DNA of 48,563 bases, from positions 1 to 48,563 of the forward strand of contig NZ_JAOZVR010000095.1 of the NCBI RefSeq assembly GCF_025869515.1, written 5' to 3'. The notes under the pieces are model-generated. The model made no database searches, was not told the DNA's origin, and worked only from the letters and a program-made list of their open reading frames with translations. Source of the DNA: Ferrovibrio sp. Lineage in GTDB: Bacteria; Pseudomonadota; Alphaproteobacteria; Ferrovibrionales; Ferrovibrionaceae. Below, piece after piece: positions 1 to 8,701 of the stretch (position 1 is its first letter; each line of letters opens with the position of its first letter). The position numbers and the translations under genes were made by a program.

Positions 1-94
1 AAGAATTCTTCCTGTCGGTCAATTTACAGGATCATGGCCGTTCCAGACAAGGCCGAAACCTGCTTAAAGGGCGCAAATCTATGGTTAATACGGG

Positions 95-124
95 TTGTTC
101 CCGGACCGGGTTTGCCGCTAAATT
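95..124 (+). promoter_or_regulatory. weak candidate promoter for the monooxygenase gene
   Basis: A TTGTTC box (95-100) and a TAAATT box (119-124) are separated by 18 bp, upstream of the monooxygenase start. The -35 match is only the TTG core, so this is a guess. The rest of 1-177 shows no gene I can support. Confidence 0.25.
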
Positions 125-177
125 AGTTTCAAATGTAACAAAATCCGACCGAAGAACTCGAACCCTGGGGAGGGATT

Positions 178-1788
178 ATGGCGGATTTCGCTTATCCGTC
201 TTTCGGCTACCGGCCGCCGCCGGGCGGCCCGGGCAGCACCGAAGCCTGCCGCGTCGCCATCGTCGGCGGCGGGCCGGTCGGCCTGTCGGCGGCGCTCGAC
301 CTCGCCCGTCAGGGCATCGCCTGCGTCCTGCTGGATGAGGAAGACAGTGTCAGCGTGGGCAGCCGGGCGATCTGCTACGCCAAGCGCACGCTGGAAATCT
401 GGGACCGGCTCGGCGTCGGGGTGCGCATGCTGGCCAAGGGCGTGACCTGGCAGCTCGGCAAGGTGTTTCACGGCGGCGAGCAGCGCTACAGCTTCGATCT
501 GCTGCCTGAGAGCGGGCACCAGTTTCCGGCCTTCATCAACCTGCAGCAATATTACGCCGAGCTCTATCTGGTGGAGGCGGCGCGCGCGCAGCCGCTGATC
601 GAGCTGCGCTGGAAACATCGCGTCGCCGATATCACGCCCGAGCATGCTTCCGGCAACGACCCTGTGCGGCTGACGGTCGAGACGCCCGAGGGCGAATATA
701 CGCTGCTGGCCGATTACGTGCTGGCCGCCGATGGTGCGCGCTCGACACTGCGGCGCAGGCTCGGTCTCGATTTCAAGGGTCAGGTCTTCGAGGACCGTTT
801 CCTCATCGCCGATGTGAAGATGAAAGCCAATTTTCCGGTTGAGCGCTGGTTCTGGTTCGATCCGCCGTTTCATGGCGGCGGCTCGGCCCTGCTGCACAGC
901 CAGCCCGACGATGTCTGGCGCATCGACCTGCAGCTTGGCTGGCAGGCCGATCCGGAAGCCGAGCGCCAGCCGGAACGCGTGATTCCGCGCCTGAAAGCCA
1001 TGCTGGGCGAGAGCACGCAATTCGAACTGGAATGGGTGAGCATCTACACCTTCCAGTGCCGGCGGCTCGAACGCTTCCGTCATGGCCGCGTGATCTTCAT
1101 CGGCGATTCCGCGCATCAGGTATCGCCCTTCGGCGCGCGCGGCGCCAATTCGGGCGTGCAGGATGCCGACAATCTGGCCTGGAAACTGGCCCATGTGCTG
1201 CGCGACGAAGCGCCCGATGCCCTGCTGGATACCTATGACAGCGAGCGCAGTGCGGCGGCGGATGAAAACATCCTGAACTCGACGCGCAGCACCGATTTCA
1301 TTTCGCCCAAGGGCGCGACGGCGAAAGCCATGCGCGATGCCGTGCTGGAGCTTGCCGCCGATTATCCCTTCGCGCGCCGGCTGGTGAATTCCGGCCGCCT
1401 GTCGCTGCCCAGCACCTATCGCGATACGCCGCTGTCGACACCCGATCGCGATGCCTTCAGTGCCGGTCCGCCGCCCGGCGCGCCGGCGGTGGATGCGCCC
1501 GTCGGAGCGGGCGATGCCGACTGGCTGCTGCGCCGCTGCGGCAGCGGCTTCACCCTGCTGGCCTTCGGCCCGGAGTCTGGCCCTGGGCCGGAGTTGCCGG
1601 CCGCCCTGCGGCAGCGGATCACCGTGGTGACCCTGCCCGCGACCGGTCTGGCGGCCCGGCGCTATGGCGCCGCGCCGGGCAGCGCCTATCTGCTGCGTCC
1701 GGACCAGCATGTCGCCGCGCGCTGGCATCGCCCGTCAAGTCAAGATATTTCAATGGCTTATAAGAGAGCTCTGGCTTGGACGGCCTGA
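178..1788 (+). CDS. FAD-dependent aromatic-ring monooxygenase (MhpA/PheA class)
   Basis: 536 aa. A class A flavoprotein hydroxylase expected to hydroxylate a phenolic substrate using NAD(P)H and O2 in the cytoplasm. The N-terminal dinucleotide fold shows GGGPVG at residues 30-35, followed by the acidic end of the second strand (LLDEE). The second FAD motif, GDSAHQVSPFGARG, begins near residue 309 and continues into NSGVQDADNLAWKL. The last ~110 residues look like the thioredoxin-like C-terminal domain of phenol and 3-(3-hydroxyphenyl)propionate hydroxylases (PGAPAVDAP ... FTLLAF), and the length fits that family. The start is supported by a GGGGAGGG ribosome-binding site ending about 5 nt upstream. 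It stands alone: no ring-cleavage or transport genes lie beside it here, so the substrate cannot be inferred. Confidence 0.85.
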   Translation: MADFAYPSFGYRPPPGGPGSTEACRVAIVGGGPVGLSAALDLARQGIACVLLDEEDSVSVGSRAICYAKRTLEIWDRLGVGVRMLAKGVTWQLGKVFHGGEQRYSFDLLPESGHQFPAFINLQQYYAELYLVEAARAQPLIELRWKHRVADITPEHASGNDPVRLTVETPEGEYTLLADYVLAADGARSTLRRRLGLDFKGQVFEDRFLIADVKMKANFPVERWFWFDPPFHGGGSALLHSQPDDVWRIDLQLGWQADPEAERQPERVIPRLKAMLGESTQFELEWVSIYTFQCRRLERFRHGRVIFIGDSAHQVSPFGARGANSGVQDADNLAWKLAHVLRDEAPDALLDTYDSERSAAADENILNSTRSTDFISPKGATAKAMRDAVLELAADYPFARRLVNSGRLSLPSTYRDTPLSTPDRDAFSAGPPPGAPAVDAPVGAGDADWLLRRCGSGFTLLAFGPESGPGPELPAALRQRITVVTLPATGLAARRYGAAPGSAYLLRPDQHVAARWHRPSSQDISMAYKRALAWTA

Positions 1789-1797
1789 GGCCGACGC

Positions 1798-1825
1798 TTG
1801 ACAGGGCCGGGCCGGGGCTTATGAC
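1798..1825 (+). promoter_or_regulatory. sigma-70-type promoter for the fab operon
   Basis: A perfect TTGACA (1798-1803) and TATGAC (1820-1825, 4/6) are spaced by 16 bp. They lie just past the monooxygenase stop and about 50 bp before fabD. This gives the fatty-acid operon its own promoter. Confidence 0.5.
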
Positions 1826-1875
1826 TGGCGCGGCTTTTTTTGCCCCATCAGGTCCATCAGCAGGAGTCTCCGATC

Positions 1876-2817
1876 ATGAGCCGTGCCTTCTTGTTCCCCG
1901 GCCAGGGCAGCCAGGCCGTCGGCATGGGCAAGGACCTGGCCGAGGCCTTTGCCACGGCACGCCAGGTCTTCGAGGAAGTTGACGAGGCCCTGTCGCAGAA
2001 GCTTTCGAAACTGATGTTCGAAGGTCCGGAAGCCGACCTCATGCTGACCGAGAATGCGCAGCCGGCGCTGATGGCGGCCAGCATGGCCGTGGTGCGTGTG
2101 GCCGAAAAGGATTTCGGCGTCGACCTGGCCGCCAGGGGCGCCTATGCCGCCGGGCATTCGCTCGGCGAATATTCCGCGCTGTGTGCCATGGGCGCGCTCA
2201 CGGTCGGCGATGCCGCCCGCCTGCTCAAGCTGCGCGGCCAGTCGATGCAGAAGGCCGTGCCGGTGGGCGAGGGCGCCATGGCCGCGCTGCTGGGCGCCGA
2301 GCTTGAACTGGCCCAGCAGGTGGTGGCCGAGGCCGCCCAGGGCGAAGTGCTCGGCTGCGCCAACGACAATGGCGGCGGCCAGGTGGTGATCTCGGGCAAG
2401 AAGAGCGCCGTCGAGCGTGCCATCGAAGTCTCCAAGACCAAGGGCGTGAAGCGCGGCATGCTGCTGCCGGTCAGCGCGCCGTTCCATTGCGCCATGATGC
2501 AGCCGGCTGCCGATGCGATGGCGGAAGCGCTGGCCACGGTGCGCATGACGGCGCCGAAACTGCCCGTGGTTTCGAACGTTACGGCCAAGGGCGAGTCCAA
2601 TCCGGATGACATCAAAAAACTGCTGGTGCAGCAGGTGACCGGCCTGGTGCGCTGGCGCGAAGGCGTGCAGTGGCTGAAGGCGCAGGGCGTGGCGCAAGTG
2701 GTCGAGCTCGGCGCAGGCAAGGTGCTGGCCGGTCTGGTCAAGCGCATCGACAAGGAGATCGAACCGCTCAGCGTCGGCGCGCCGGCTGAGCTGGAAGCCT
2801 GGGCCAAGAGCCTGTGA
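1876..2817 (+). CDS. fabD: malonyl-CoA:ACP transacylase
   Basis: 313 aa. Transfers malonyl from CoA to acyl carrier protein, supplying the extender unit for type II fatty-acid synthesis. GQGSQ is at residues 9-13, the nucleophile elbow GHSLGEY has Ser95, and the catalytic His204 sits in APFHCAMM. The start ATG at 1876 follows CAGGAG by 9 nt and gives the usual MSRAFLFPGQGSQ N-terminus; an in-frame ATG at 1840 would add 12 unlikely residues. First gene of fabD-fabG-acpP-fabF. Confidence 0.96.
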   Translation: MSRAFLFPGQGSQAVGMGKDLAEAFATARQVFEEVDEALSQKLSKLMFEGPEADLMLTENAQPALMAASMAVVRVAEKDFGVDLAARGAYAAGHSLGEYSALCAMGALTVGDAARLLKLRGQSMQKAVPVGEGAMAALLGAELELAQQVVAEAAQGEVLGCANDNGGGQVVISGKKSAVERAIEVSKTKGVKRGMLLPVSAPFHCAMMQPAADAMAEALATVRMTAPKLPVVSNVTAKGESNPDDIKKLLVQQVTGLVRWREGVQWLKAQGVAQVVELGAGKVLAGLVKRIDKEIEPLSVGAPAELEAWAKSL

Positions 2818-2873
2818 TAGTCGGGCCCCCTGATAGTCTGGGCCTCTGAGTTCCGAGAGATAAGGAAACCATC

Positions 2874-3614
2874 ATGTTTGACCTGACCGGCAAATTCGCT
2901 CTCGTCACCGGCGCCACCGGCGGTATCGGCGGCGCCATTGCCCAGGCACTGCATGCCCAGGGCGCCACCATCGGCCTGTCGGGCACGCGCGAAGCCGTGC
3001 TGCAGGAGATGGCCGCCAGGCTGGGCAGCCGCGCTCATGTGCTGCCGTGCAACCTGGCCGATGCGGCTGCGGTGAACGCCCTGGTCGGTCAGGCCGAGGC
3101 GGCAATGGGGCAGGTCGATATCCTGGTCAACAATGCCGGCATCACTCGCGACGGCCTGGCCATGCGCATGAAGGATGAAGACTGGCAGACCGTGCTGGAT
3201 GTCAATCTCAGCGCCGCCTTCCGTCTCGCCCGCGCCTCGCTGAAGGGCATGATGAAGCGCCGCTGGGGCCGCATCATTTCGATTACCTCCGTGGTCGGCG
3301 CAACGGGCAATCCGGGCCAGCTCAATTACGCAGCTGCGAAGGCCGGCCTGACCGGGATGACCAAGTCGCTGGCCCAGGAAGTGGCCTCGCGCAACATCAC
3401 GGCGAACTGCGTGGCGCCGGGTTTCATCCAGACCGCGATGACCGATGTGCTGACCGATCAGCAGAAGGAAATGATTTCGCAGAAGATTCCGGCCGGTCGA
3501 CTCGGCCAGAGCCCGGAAATTGCCGCCGCAGTGGTTTATCTGGCCTCGGAGGAAGCTGCCTACGTGACCGGACAGACCTTGCATGTTAACGGCGGTATGG
3601 CCATGATTTCCTAA
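2874..3614 (+). CDS. fabG: 3-oxoacyl-ACP reductase
   Basis: 246 aa. NADPH-dependent reduction of beta-ketoacyl-ACP in the elongation cycle. A classical short-chain dehydrogenase: TGATGGIG cofactor loop near the N-terminus, NNAG at about residue 90, catalytic Ser139-Tyr152-Lys156, and the C-terminal VTGQTLHVNGGM typical of FabG. The start is preceded by AAGGA. Operon position between fabD and acpP confirms the assignment over other SDRs. Confidence 0.96.
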   Translation: MFDLTGKFALVTGATGGIGGAIAQALHAQGATIGLSGTREAVLQEMAARLGSRAHVLPCNLADAAAVNALVGQAEAAMGQVDILVNNAGITRDGLAMRMKDEDWQTVLDVNLSAAFRLARASLKGMMKRRWGRIISITSVVGATGNPGQLNYAAAKAGLTGMTKSLAQEVASRNITANCVAPGFIQTAMTDVLTDQQKEMISQKIPAGRLGQSPEIAAAVVYLASEEAAYVTGQTLHVNGGMAMIS

Positions 3615-3636
3615 GGAAATCCGGTCACGAATCACC

Positions 3637-3658
3637 CCGTTCCAGAGCACTGGAACGG
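3637..3658 (+). promoter_or_regulatory. perfect stem-loop between fabG and acpP
   Basis: CCGTTCCAG (3637-3645), loop AGCA, CTGGAACGG (3650-3658): a 9-bp perfect stem. No U-run follows, so it is not a standard intrinsic terminator. It lies about 20 nt after fabG and 100 nt before acpP. An RNA processing or stabilising element, or an operator, is possible; its role is unknown. Confidence 0.5.
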
Positions 3659-3758
3659 CTTGGAAGCGTGGGGTTTCTATGGTAAGGGAGCCCCCATCTG
3701 CCCGCTGCCGCCGCATGAAAAGCAGGCGCTGGCAGCCACAACCACAGGGATTTATGAA

Positions 3759-3998
3759 ATGAGCGACATTGCTGAGCGCGTTAAGAAGATCGTCGTCGAG
3801 CATCTCGGCGTCGAAGAAGAGAAGGTCACCGAGGCGGCAAGCTTCATCGATGACCTGGGCGCGGACAGCCTGGATACGGTCGAACTGGTGATGGCGTTCG
3901 AAGAAGAATTCGGCGTCGAAATCCCTGACGATGCGGCTGAGAAGATCCTGACCGTCAAGGACGCGATCGATTTCATCAAGGAGCGTTCGGCGTCGTAA
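3759..3998 (+). CDS. acpP: acyl carrier protein
   Basis: 79 aa, strongly acidic. Carries acyl chains on a 4'-phosphopantetheine attached to Ser37 in the GADSLDTVE motif at the start of helix II. The start ATG at 3759 follows AGGGA by 8 nt and gives [10 protein letters not shown], the usual AcpP N-terminus; the longer in-frame ORF from 3660 has no homology-like content. The 144-bp gap to fabG is the longest in the operon and includes a stem-loop, consistent with separate control of this highly expressed gene. Confidence 0.97.
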   Translation: MSDIAERVKKIVVEHLGVEEEKVTEAASFIDDLGADSLDTVELVMAFEEEFGVEIPDDAAEKILTVKDAIDFIKERSAS

Positions 3999-4049
3999 TC
4001 GCTGACGCCGCCGTATCCCCTTTATCCGTTCGTCACGAAAGGTACCGCT

Positions 4050-5327
4050 ATGCGTCGTGTTGTCGTCACCGGCCTCGGCCTGGTCACGCCACTCGCCTGC
4101 GGCGTCGAGGCGACTTGGCAGCGTCTGATCAACGGTGAATCCGGCCTCGGCCGGATCACTCGTTTCGACCCTTCCGAGATGCCCGCGAAAATCGCCGGCC
4201 AGGTTCCGCTCAAGGCGGATCATCCCGACCGTACCGATGCTTTCGATCCTGACGAATGGATGGAGGCCAAGGACCGCAAGCGCGTGGATGATTTCATCAT
4301 CTTCGGGCTGGCGGCGGCCAAGCAGGCGGTGAGGGATTCCGGCTGGGTGCCGGCCGATGAGGAGCAGCGCTGCCGCACCGGCGTGCTGATCGGCTCGGGT
4401 ATCGGCGGCCTCAACGGCATCGAGGAAGCGGCGATCCTGCTCAAGGAAAAAGGCCCGCGCCGGATCAGCCCGTTCTTCGTGCCTGGCCGCCTGATCAACC
4501 TGGTCTCCGGCCATGTCTCGATCGAGTATGGCTTCAAGGGCCCGAACCACGCGGTGGTGACGGCCTGTTCGACCGGCGCGCATGCCATTGGCGATGCCGC
4601 CCGGCTGATCATGTGGGACGATGCAGATGTGATGGTGGCTGGCGGTGCCGAAGCCACCATCGGTCCGCTCGGCGTGGCAGGTTTCTGTGCCTCGCGCGCC
4701 CTGTCGACCGGCTTCAATGACGAGCCGACCAAGGGCTCGCGTCCCTGGGACAAGGGCCGCGACGGTTTCGTGATGGGCGAGGGTGCCGGCGTGGTGGTGC
4801 TTGAGGAACTCGAGCATGCCAAGGCGCGCGGCGCCAAGATCTATGCCGAAGTGGTGGGCTATGGCCTGTCGGGCGATGCCTATCACATCACCGCGCCGCA
4901 TGAGAGCGGCGACGGTGCCTTCCGCTGCATGCAGATGGCGCTGAAACGGGCCGGCATGCAGCCGACCGATATCGATTACATCAACGCCCATGGCACCTCG
5001 ACGCCGCTGGGCGACGAGATCGAACTGGGGGCCGTGAAGCGCCTGTTCGGCAATGCGATGGGCAGCCTGTCGATGTCGTCGACCAAGTCGTCGATCGGCC
5101 ATCTGCTCGGCGCGGCCGGTGCGGTGGAGGCGATCTTCTCCACACTGGCGATCAAGACCGGTATCGTGCCGCCGACGCTGAACCTCGACGATCCCAGCGA
5201 TGTCGCGGTCGGCCTCGACCTGGTGCCGCACAAGGCCAAGCAGCGCGACGTGCGCGCGGCGCTGTCGAATTCCTTCGGGTTCGGCGGCACCAATGCTTCG
5301 CTGATCCTGAAGCGGTACGACGCCTGA
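4050..5327 (+). CDS. fabF: beta-ketoacyl-ACP synthase II
   Basis: 425 aa. Condenses malonyl-ACP with acyl-ACP to extend fatty acids. Thiolase fold with the complete KAS I/II triad: Cys173 (TACSTGAH), His314 (NAHGTSTPLGD) and His351 (SIGHLLGAAGA). The C-terminal glycine-rich loop FGFGGTNAS is present. A GAAAGG site precedes the ATG. It follows acpP by about 50 bp, the standard alphaproteobacterial order. Confidence 0.96.
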   Translation: MRRVVVTGLGLVTPLACGVEATWQRLINGESGLGRITRFDPSEMPAKIAGQVPLKADHPDRTDAFDPDEWMEAKDRKRVDDFIIFGLAAAKQAVRDSGWVPADEEQRCRTGVLIGSGIGGLNGIEEAAILLKEKGPRRISPFFVPGRLINLVSGHVSIEYGFKGPNHAVVTACSTGAHAIGDAARLIMWDDADVMVAGGAEATIGPLGVAGFCASRALSTGFNDEPTKGSRPWDKGRDGFVMGEGAGVVVLEELEHAKARGAKIYAEVVGYGLSGDAYHITAPHESGDGAFRCMQMALKRAGMQPTDIDYINAHGTSTPLGDEIELGAVKRLFGNAMGSLSMSSTKSSIGHLLGAAGAVEAIFSTLAIKTGIVPPTLNLDDPSDVAVGLDLVPHKAKQRDVRAALSNSFGFGGTNASLILKRYDA

Positions 5328-5334
5328 ATTTCCG

Positions 5335-6312
5335 ATGAACCGGCTGCTGCGCGCCCTGCTGGCAGTCCTGCTGGCGGGCGCCATCGGCCTGTGCGCTGCC
5401 TGGCTGTGGTATGCCGACTGGCTCGACAGTCCGGGTCCGCTGGCGCAGGAGCGCGTCGTGCTGATCCCGCGCGGCACGCGCGTGGCCGGCATTGCCGAAA
5501 AGCTGGCCGAAGCTGCGGTGGTGCGCTATCCGCGCCTGATCGAACTCGCGGCCTGGCAGACCGGCACGGCAGCCAGCCTGAAGGCCGGCGAATACCAGTT
5601 TGTCCCCGGTGACACGCCGCGGCAGGTGCTGGAGCGCATTGCCGCCGGCAAGGTCTTCGCGCGGCGGCTCACCGTCCCTGAAGGGCAGATGACAGTGGAG
5701 ATCCGCCGCATCGTCGAGGCCGGCGAAGCGCTGGCCGGCACCTGGCCGGCGGCGCCGGTGCCCGAGGGCAGCCTGCTGCCGGAAACCTATCAGTATATCC
5801 ACGGCGACAGCCGCAGCGATCTGGTTGCGCGCATGCGCAAGGCGCATGAAGACCTGCTGGCCGAGCTATGGCCAAAACGTGCCGCCGGCCTGCCGCTCGC
5901 CAGCCCGGACCAGGCCGTCATCCTGGCCTCCATCGTGGAAGCCGAGACACCGATCCCGGCCGAGCGTGCCCGCGTCGCCGGCGTCTATCTCAACCGCCTG
6001 AAGCGCAGGATGAAGCTGCAGGCCGATCCCACGGTGGCCTATGGCATCACCCGTGGCGAGCGCGAGCTGGAGCGGCCGCTGACGCTGAACGATCTGGCGC
6101 AGCCAAGCGCGTGGAACACCTACACCATCGACGGCCTGCCGCCGACGCCGATCAACCATCCCGGCCGCGCCAGCATCGGCGCCGTGCTGCGGCCGGAAAG
6201 CCACGACTTCCTGTATTTCGTCGCCGATGGCAAGGGCGGCCATGTCTTTGCCCGGACCTACGATGAGCATCTGCGCAACGTGGCGGCCTATCGCGCTTCG
6301 CAGCGGCGCTGA
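5335..6312 (+). CDS. mltG: endolytic murein transglycosylase MltG (YceG)
   Basis: 325 aa. An inner-membrane-anchored lytic transglycosylase that cleaves nascent glycan strands and so sets glycan length. One N-terminal membrane segment (about residues 5-25) is followed by a LysM-like region and the YceG domain. The catalytic Glu is E202 in ASIVEAE, followed by VYLNRLKRRMKLQADPTV. It starts 7 nt after fabF with little room for a Shine-Dalgarno site, suggesting translational coupling. Its stop codon directly abuts the stop of the convergent SDR gene. Confidence 0.93.
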   Translation: MNRLLRALLAVLLAGAIGLCAAWLWYADWLDSPGPLAQERVVLIPRGTRVAGIAEKLAEAAVVRYPRLIELAAWQTGTAASLKAGEYQFVPGDTPRQVLERIAAGKVFARRLTVPEGQMTVEIRRIVEAGEALAGTWPAAPVPEGSLLPETYQYIHGDSRSDLVARMRKAHEDLLAELWPKRAAGLPLASPDQAVILASIVEAETPIPAERARVAGVYLNRLKRRMKLQADPTVAYGITRGERELERPLTLNDLAQPSAWNTYTIDGLPPTPINHPGRASIGAVLRPESHDFLYFVADGKGGHVFARTYDEHLRNVAAYRASQRR

Positions 6313-7077
6313 CTATTTCTTCGGGCTGCGGCGCAGAATCCAGTCGAGCAGCGGATAGGGCAGCATCGCCAGGGCGCGGATCATCGCCAGCATCGGCCAG
6401 GGGAAGGCGATGCGGCCCCGATCGCGTGCCAGCCCATCCCGGATGATGCCGGCGGCGCGCTGCTCATCCATCAGGAAGGGCATCGGGAATTTGTTGCGCG
6501 CGGTCATCCGCGAGGTGACGAAGCCGGGGCAGATGGCGGACACGCGGATGCCCTGCGGTGCCAGCATGCCGCGCAGTTCCTCGGCATAGGAACGCGCGAA
6601 GTGCTTCGATGACGAATACGGGGCGGCGCCCGGCATGCTCAGGAATCCGGCCAGCGAGGCGACGATGGCGATCTGGCCGCCGCACTGCTTCACCATGATC
6701 GGCACCGCCGGGTTCACTGTGTTCAGCACGCCGCCGATATTCACATCGGTGATCGCACGCACATGGGCATCGAAACCATCCCAGTCCCTGAAGCTGCCCG
6801 AGACGCCGGCATTGGCGATCACCAGATCGAGACGGGATTTCGCTGCGATCCTTTCGATGAAGGCCTGCATCGCCGCACGGTCGGTCACCGGCACCGGCTC
6901 GGCCTCCACCGTTGCGCCGCGCTGGCGGCAGGACTCGGCCACAGTCTGCAGTCGCGCGGCATCGCGGCCGGTCAGCGCCAGCAGCACGCCCGGGCGGGCA
7001 TAGGTTTCCGCCAGCGCCTGACCGATTCCGCTTGAGGCCCCGGTGATGACGATGCCGGAAAGCAGTGTTTGATCCAT
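6313..7077 (-). CDS. short-chain dehydrogenase/reductase of unknown substrate
   Basis: 254 aa. Classical SDR with TGASSGIG (12-19), NAG at about 89-91, and catalytic Ser141-Tyr154-Lys158 (YSSSK). The C-terminal part is rich in hydrophobic and basic residues (a run near LAMLPYPLLDWILRR), like SDRs that sit at membranes or act on lipids. Encoded against the flow of the fab/yicC genes and divergent from yicC. It interrupts an otherwise conserved order, so it is probably an accessory insertion. Substrate cannot be inferred. Confidence 0.85.
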   Translation of the reverse strand: MDQTLLSGIVITGASSGIGQALAETYARPGVLLALTGRDAARLQTVAESCRQRGATVEAEPVPVTDRAAMQAFIERIAAKSRLDLVIANAGVSGSFRDWDGFDAHVRAITDVNIGGVLNTVNPAVPIMVKQCGGQIAIVASLAGFLSMPGAAPYSSSKHFARSYAEELRGMLAPQGIRVSAICPGFVTSRMTARNKFPMPFLMDEQRAAGIIRDGLARDRGRIAFPWPMLAMIRALAMLPYPLLDWILRRSPKK

Positions 7078-7086
7078 GGCTTAGCC

Positions 7087-7115
7087 TCGACCCCCCGGCG
7101 GTTTTTCACTATAGT
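7087..7115 (+). promoter_or_regulatory. promoter for yicC-gmk
   Basis: TCGACC (7087-7092, 4/6), a 17-bp spacer and TATAGT (7110-7115, 5/6), ending 30 bp before the yicC start. It lies in the short divergent gap with the SDR gene. Confidence 0.5.
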
Positions 7116-7145
7116 GCCGCGCACCGTAACACTTTCGGGGGAATC

Positions 7146-8039
7146 GTGTCGCTTGTCAGCATGACCGGCTTTGCCCGCGTCGACGGACGCGCCGGCAACA
7201 AGGCCTGGATCTGGGAACTCAAGTCGGTCAACGGCCGCGGACTGGAACTGCGCTTCCGTCTGCCGCCGGGTTTCGACTCCATCGAGGCCGAACTGCGCAG
7301 TCAGGCGCAGGCCAGACTGGTGCGCGGCAACATCAATCTCAATCTGCAATTCATCGAGAATGCCGAAGCCTCGCCGGCCTACAGGCTGAACGAGGCGCTG
7401 CTGGAACAGCTGCTCGCCATGGCGAGCAGACTGGAATCGCGCGGCATCGGGGCGCCGCGGCTGGACGGATTGCTGGCCGTGCGCGGCGTGGTCGAGCCGG
7501 TGGGCGTGGTGGATGATGAAGCGGCCCGCGCCGCTCTCGAAGTCGCGGTGAAGCAGAGCTTCGGCACCGCATTGAAGACGCTGGCTGAGAGCCGCGCGGC
7601 CGAAGGCGCCAAGCTGGCCGAGGTGCTGACCGGCCAGTTCAACGAGATTGCCGCGCTCACCGCCCGGGCCGCCGAAGTGGAAGCGGTGCGCCCCGAGGCC
7701 CTGCGCCGCCGCCTGCAGCAGCAGCTTGCCGATCTGCTGGCGCAGAATCCGCCGGTGACGGAAGAGCGCCTGGCGCAGGAGCTGGCCCTGCAGATCACCC
7801 GGCTGGATATCCGCGAGGAGCTTGATCGCCTGCGCGCCCATGTCGAGGCCGCGCGCAGCCTGATCGGCAGCGGCGATGCCAAGGGCGTCGGCCGCAAGCT
7901 GGATTTCCTGATGCAGGAATTCAACCGCGAAGCCAACACGCTGTGTTCCAAATCCTTCGATGCCGGGCTGACCGCCATCGGACTCGATCTGAAACTGGTC
8001 ATCGACCGTTTGCGCGAGCAGGCCCAGAATGTCGAGTAA
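7146..8039 (+). CDS. yicC: YicC-family endoribonuclease
   Basis: 297 aa. YicC proteins are endoribonucleases implicated in RNA turnover and are almost always next to gmk. The N-terminus SMTGFARV and motifs LKSVNGRGLELRFRLP and the C-terminal GRKLDFLMQEFNREANTLCSK with (I)GLDLKLVIDRLREQ(A)QN-like ending are family hallmarks. I chose GTG at 7146 because it lies just after GGGGG; ATG at 7161 is possible, while the longer frame from 7065 runs over the promoter. gmk follows 5 nt after the stop. Confidence 0.92.
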   Translation: MSLVSMTGFARVDGRAGNKAWIWELKSVNGRGLELRFRLPPGFDSIEAELRSQAQARLVRGNINLNLQFIENAEASPAYRLNEALLEQLLAMASRLESRGIGAPRLDGLLAVRGVVEPVGVVDDEAARAALEVAVKQSFGTALKTLAESRAAEGAKLAEVLTGQFNEIAALTARAAEVEAVRPEALRRRLQQQLADLLAQNPPVTEERLAQELALQITRLDIREELDRLRAHVEAARSLIGSGDAKGVGRKLDFLMQEFNREANTLCSKSFDAGLTAIGLDLKLVIDRLREQAQNVE

Positions 8040-8044
8040 AGCGC

Positions 8045-8701
8045 ATGTCGACTAAAGCCAAAGCCGCGCCGATCCCCGTCGCCCGCCGCGGCCTGATGCT
8101 GGTGCTATCCTCGCCATCGGGCGCCGGCAAGACGACCATCTCGCGCCGGCTGCTGGAGATGGATGACGAGCTGCATCTCTCGGTCTCGGTGACCACGCGG
8201 CCGCGCCGGCCCGGCGAGGTGGATGGCACGCATTATCACTTCATCGATTCCGAAAGCTTCGGCCTGATGGTGAATCGCCAGGAGCTGCTCGAACATGCCA
8301 AGGTGTTCGACTATTACTACGGCACGCCGAAGGAGCAGGTGGAAAAGCGGCTTTCGGCCGGCCAGGACATCCTGTTCGACATCGACTGGCAGGGCACGCA
8401 GCAGTTGCGCCAGCGCGCGCGCGACGATCTGGTCAGTGTGTTCATCCTGCCGCCCTCGACCCGCGACCTGGAAAAACGCCTGCACACCCGGGCGCAGGAT
8501 TCGGCCGAGACGGTGGCCAAGCGCATGTCGAAGGCGGCCGATGAAATCAGCCACTGGGCGGAATACGACTATGTCGTGATCAACGACGATGTCGACCGCT
8601 GCCTCGCCGATGTGCATTCGATCCTGCGCGCCGAACGGCAGAAGCGCCATCGCGGCGTCGGCCTGGTCGATTTCGTCAAGCAGCTCCGCGAAGGCCGCTG
8701 A
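8045..8701 (+). CDS. gmk: guanylate kinase
   Basis: 218 aa. Phosphorylates GMP to GDP with ATP. P-loop PSGAGKT is at residues 24-30 and the GMP-binding region contains VTTRPRRPGEVDGTHYHF. The lid region follows (DIDWQGTQQLRQ). The ATG at 8045 is chosen over an upstream in-frame start inside yicC. About 15 residues precede the core, slightly longer than usual. Its stop directly abuts that of the convergent rsmA. Confidence 0.95.
   Translation: MSTKAKAAPIPVARRGLMLVLSSPSGAGKTTISRRLLEMDDELHLSVSVTTRPRRPGEVDGTHYHFIDSESFGLMVNRQELLEHAKVFDYYYGTPKEQVEKRLSAGQDILFDIDWQGTQQLRQRARDDLVSVFILPPSTRDLEKRLHTRAQDSAETVAKRMSKAADEISHWAEYDYVVINDDVDRCLADVHSILRAERQKRHRGVGLVDFVKQLREGR

Noticed and set aside
118..1728. 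536-codon minus-strand frame opposite the monooxygenase
   Set aside because: Antisense shadow; low-complexity Arg/Gly/Ala content and no motif.
1834..1840. Run of seven T after the monooxygenase gene as a terminator
   Set aside because: No stem directly precedes it. The nearby inverted repeat at the stop codon (CGGCC-TGA-GGCCG) is 40 bp away.
2142..5492. 1116-codon open frame on the minus strand across fabD-fabF
   Set aside because: It mirrors the third-position GC bias of fabD, fabG, acpP and fabF, all solidly identified on the plus strand. Its translation is His/Arg/Gln-rich with no domain.
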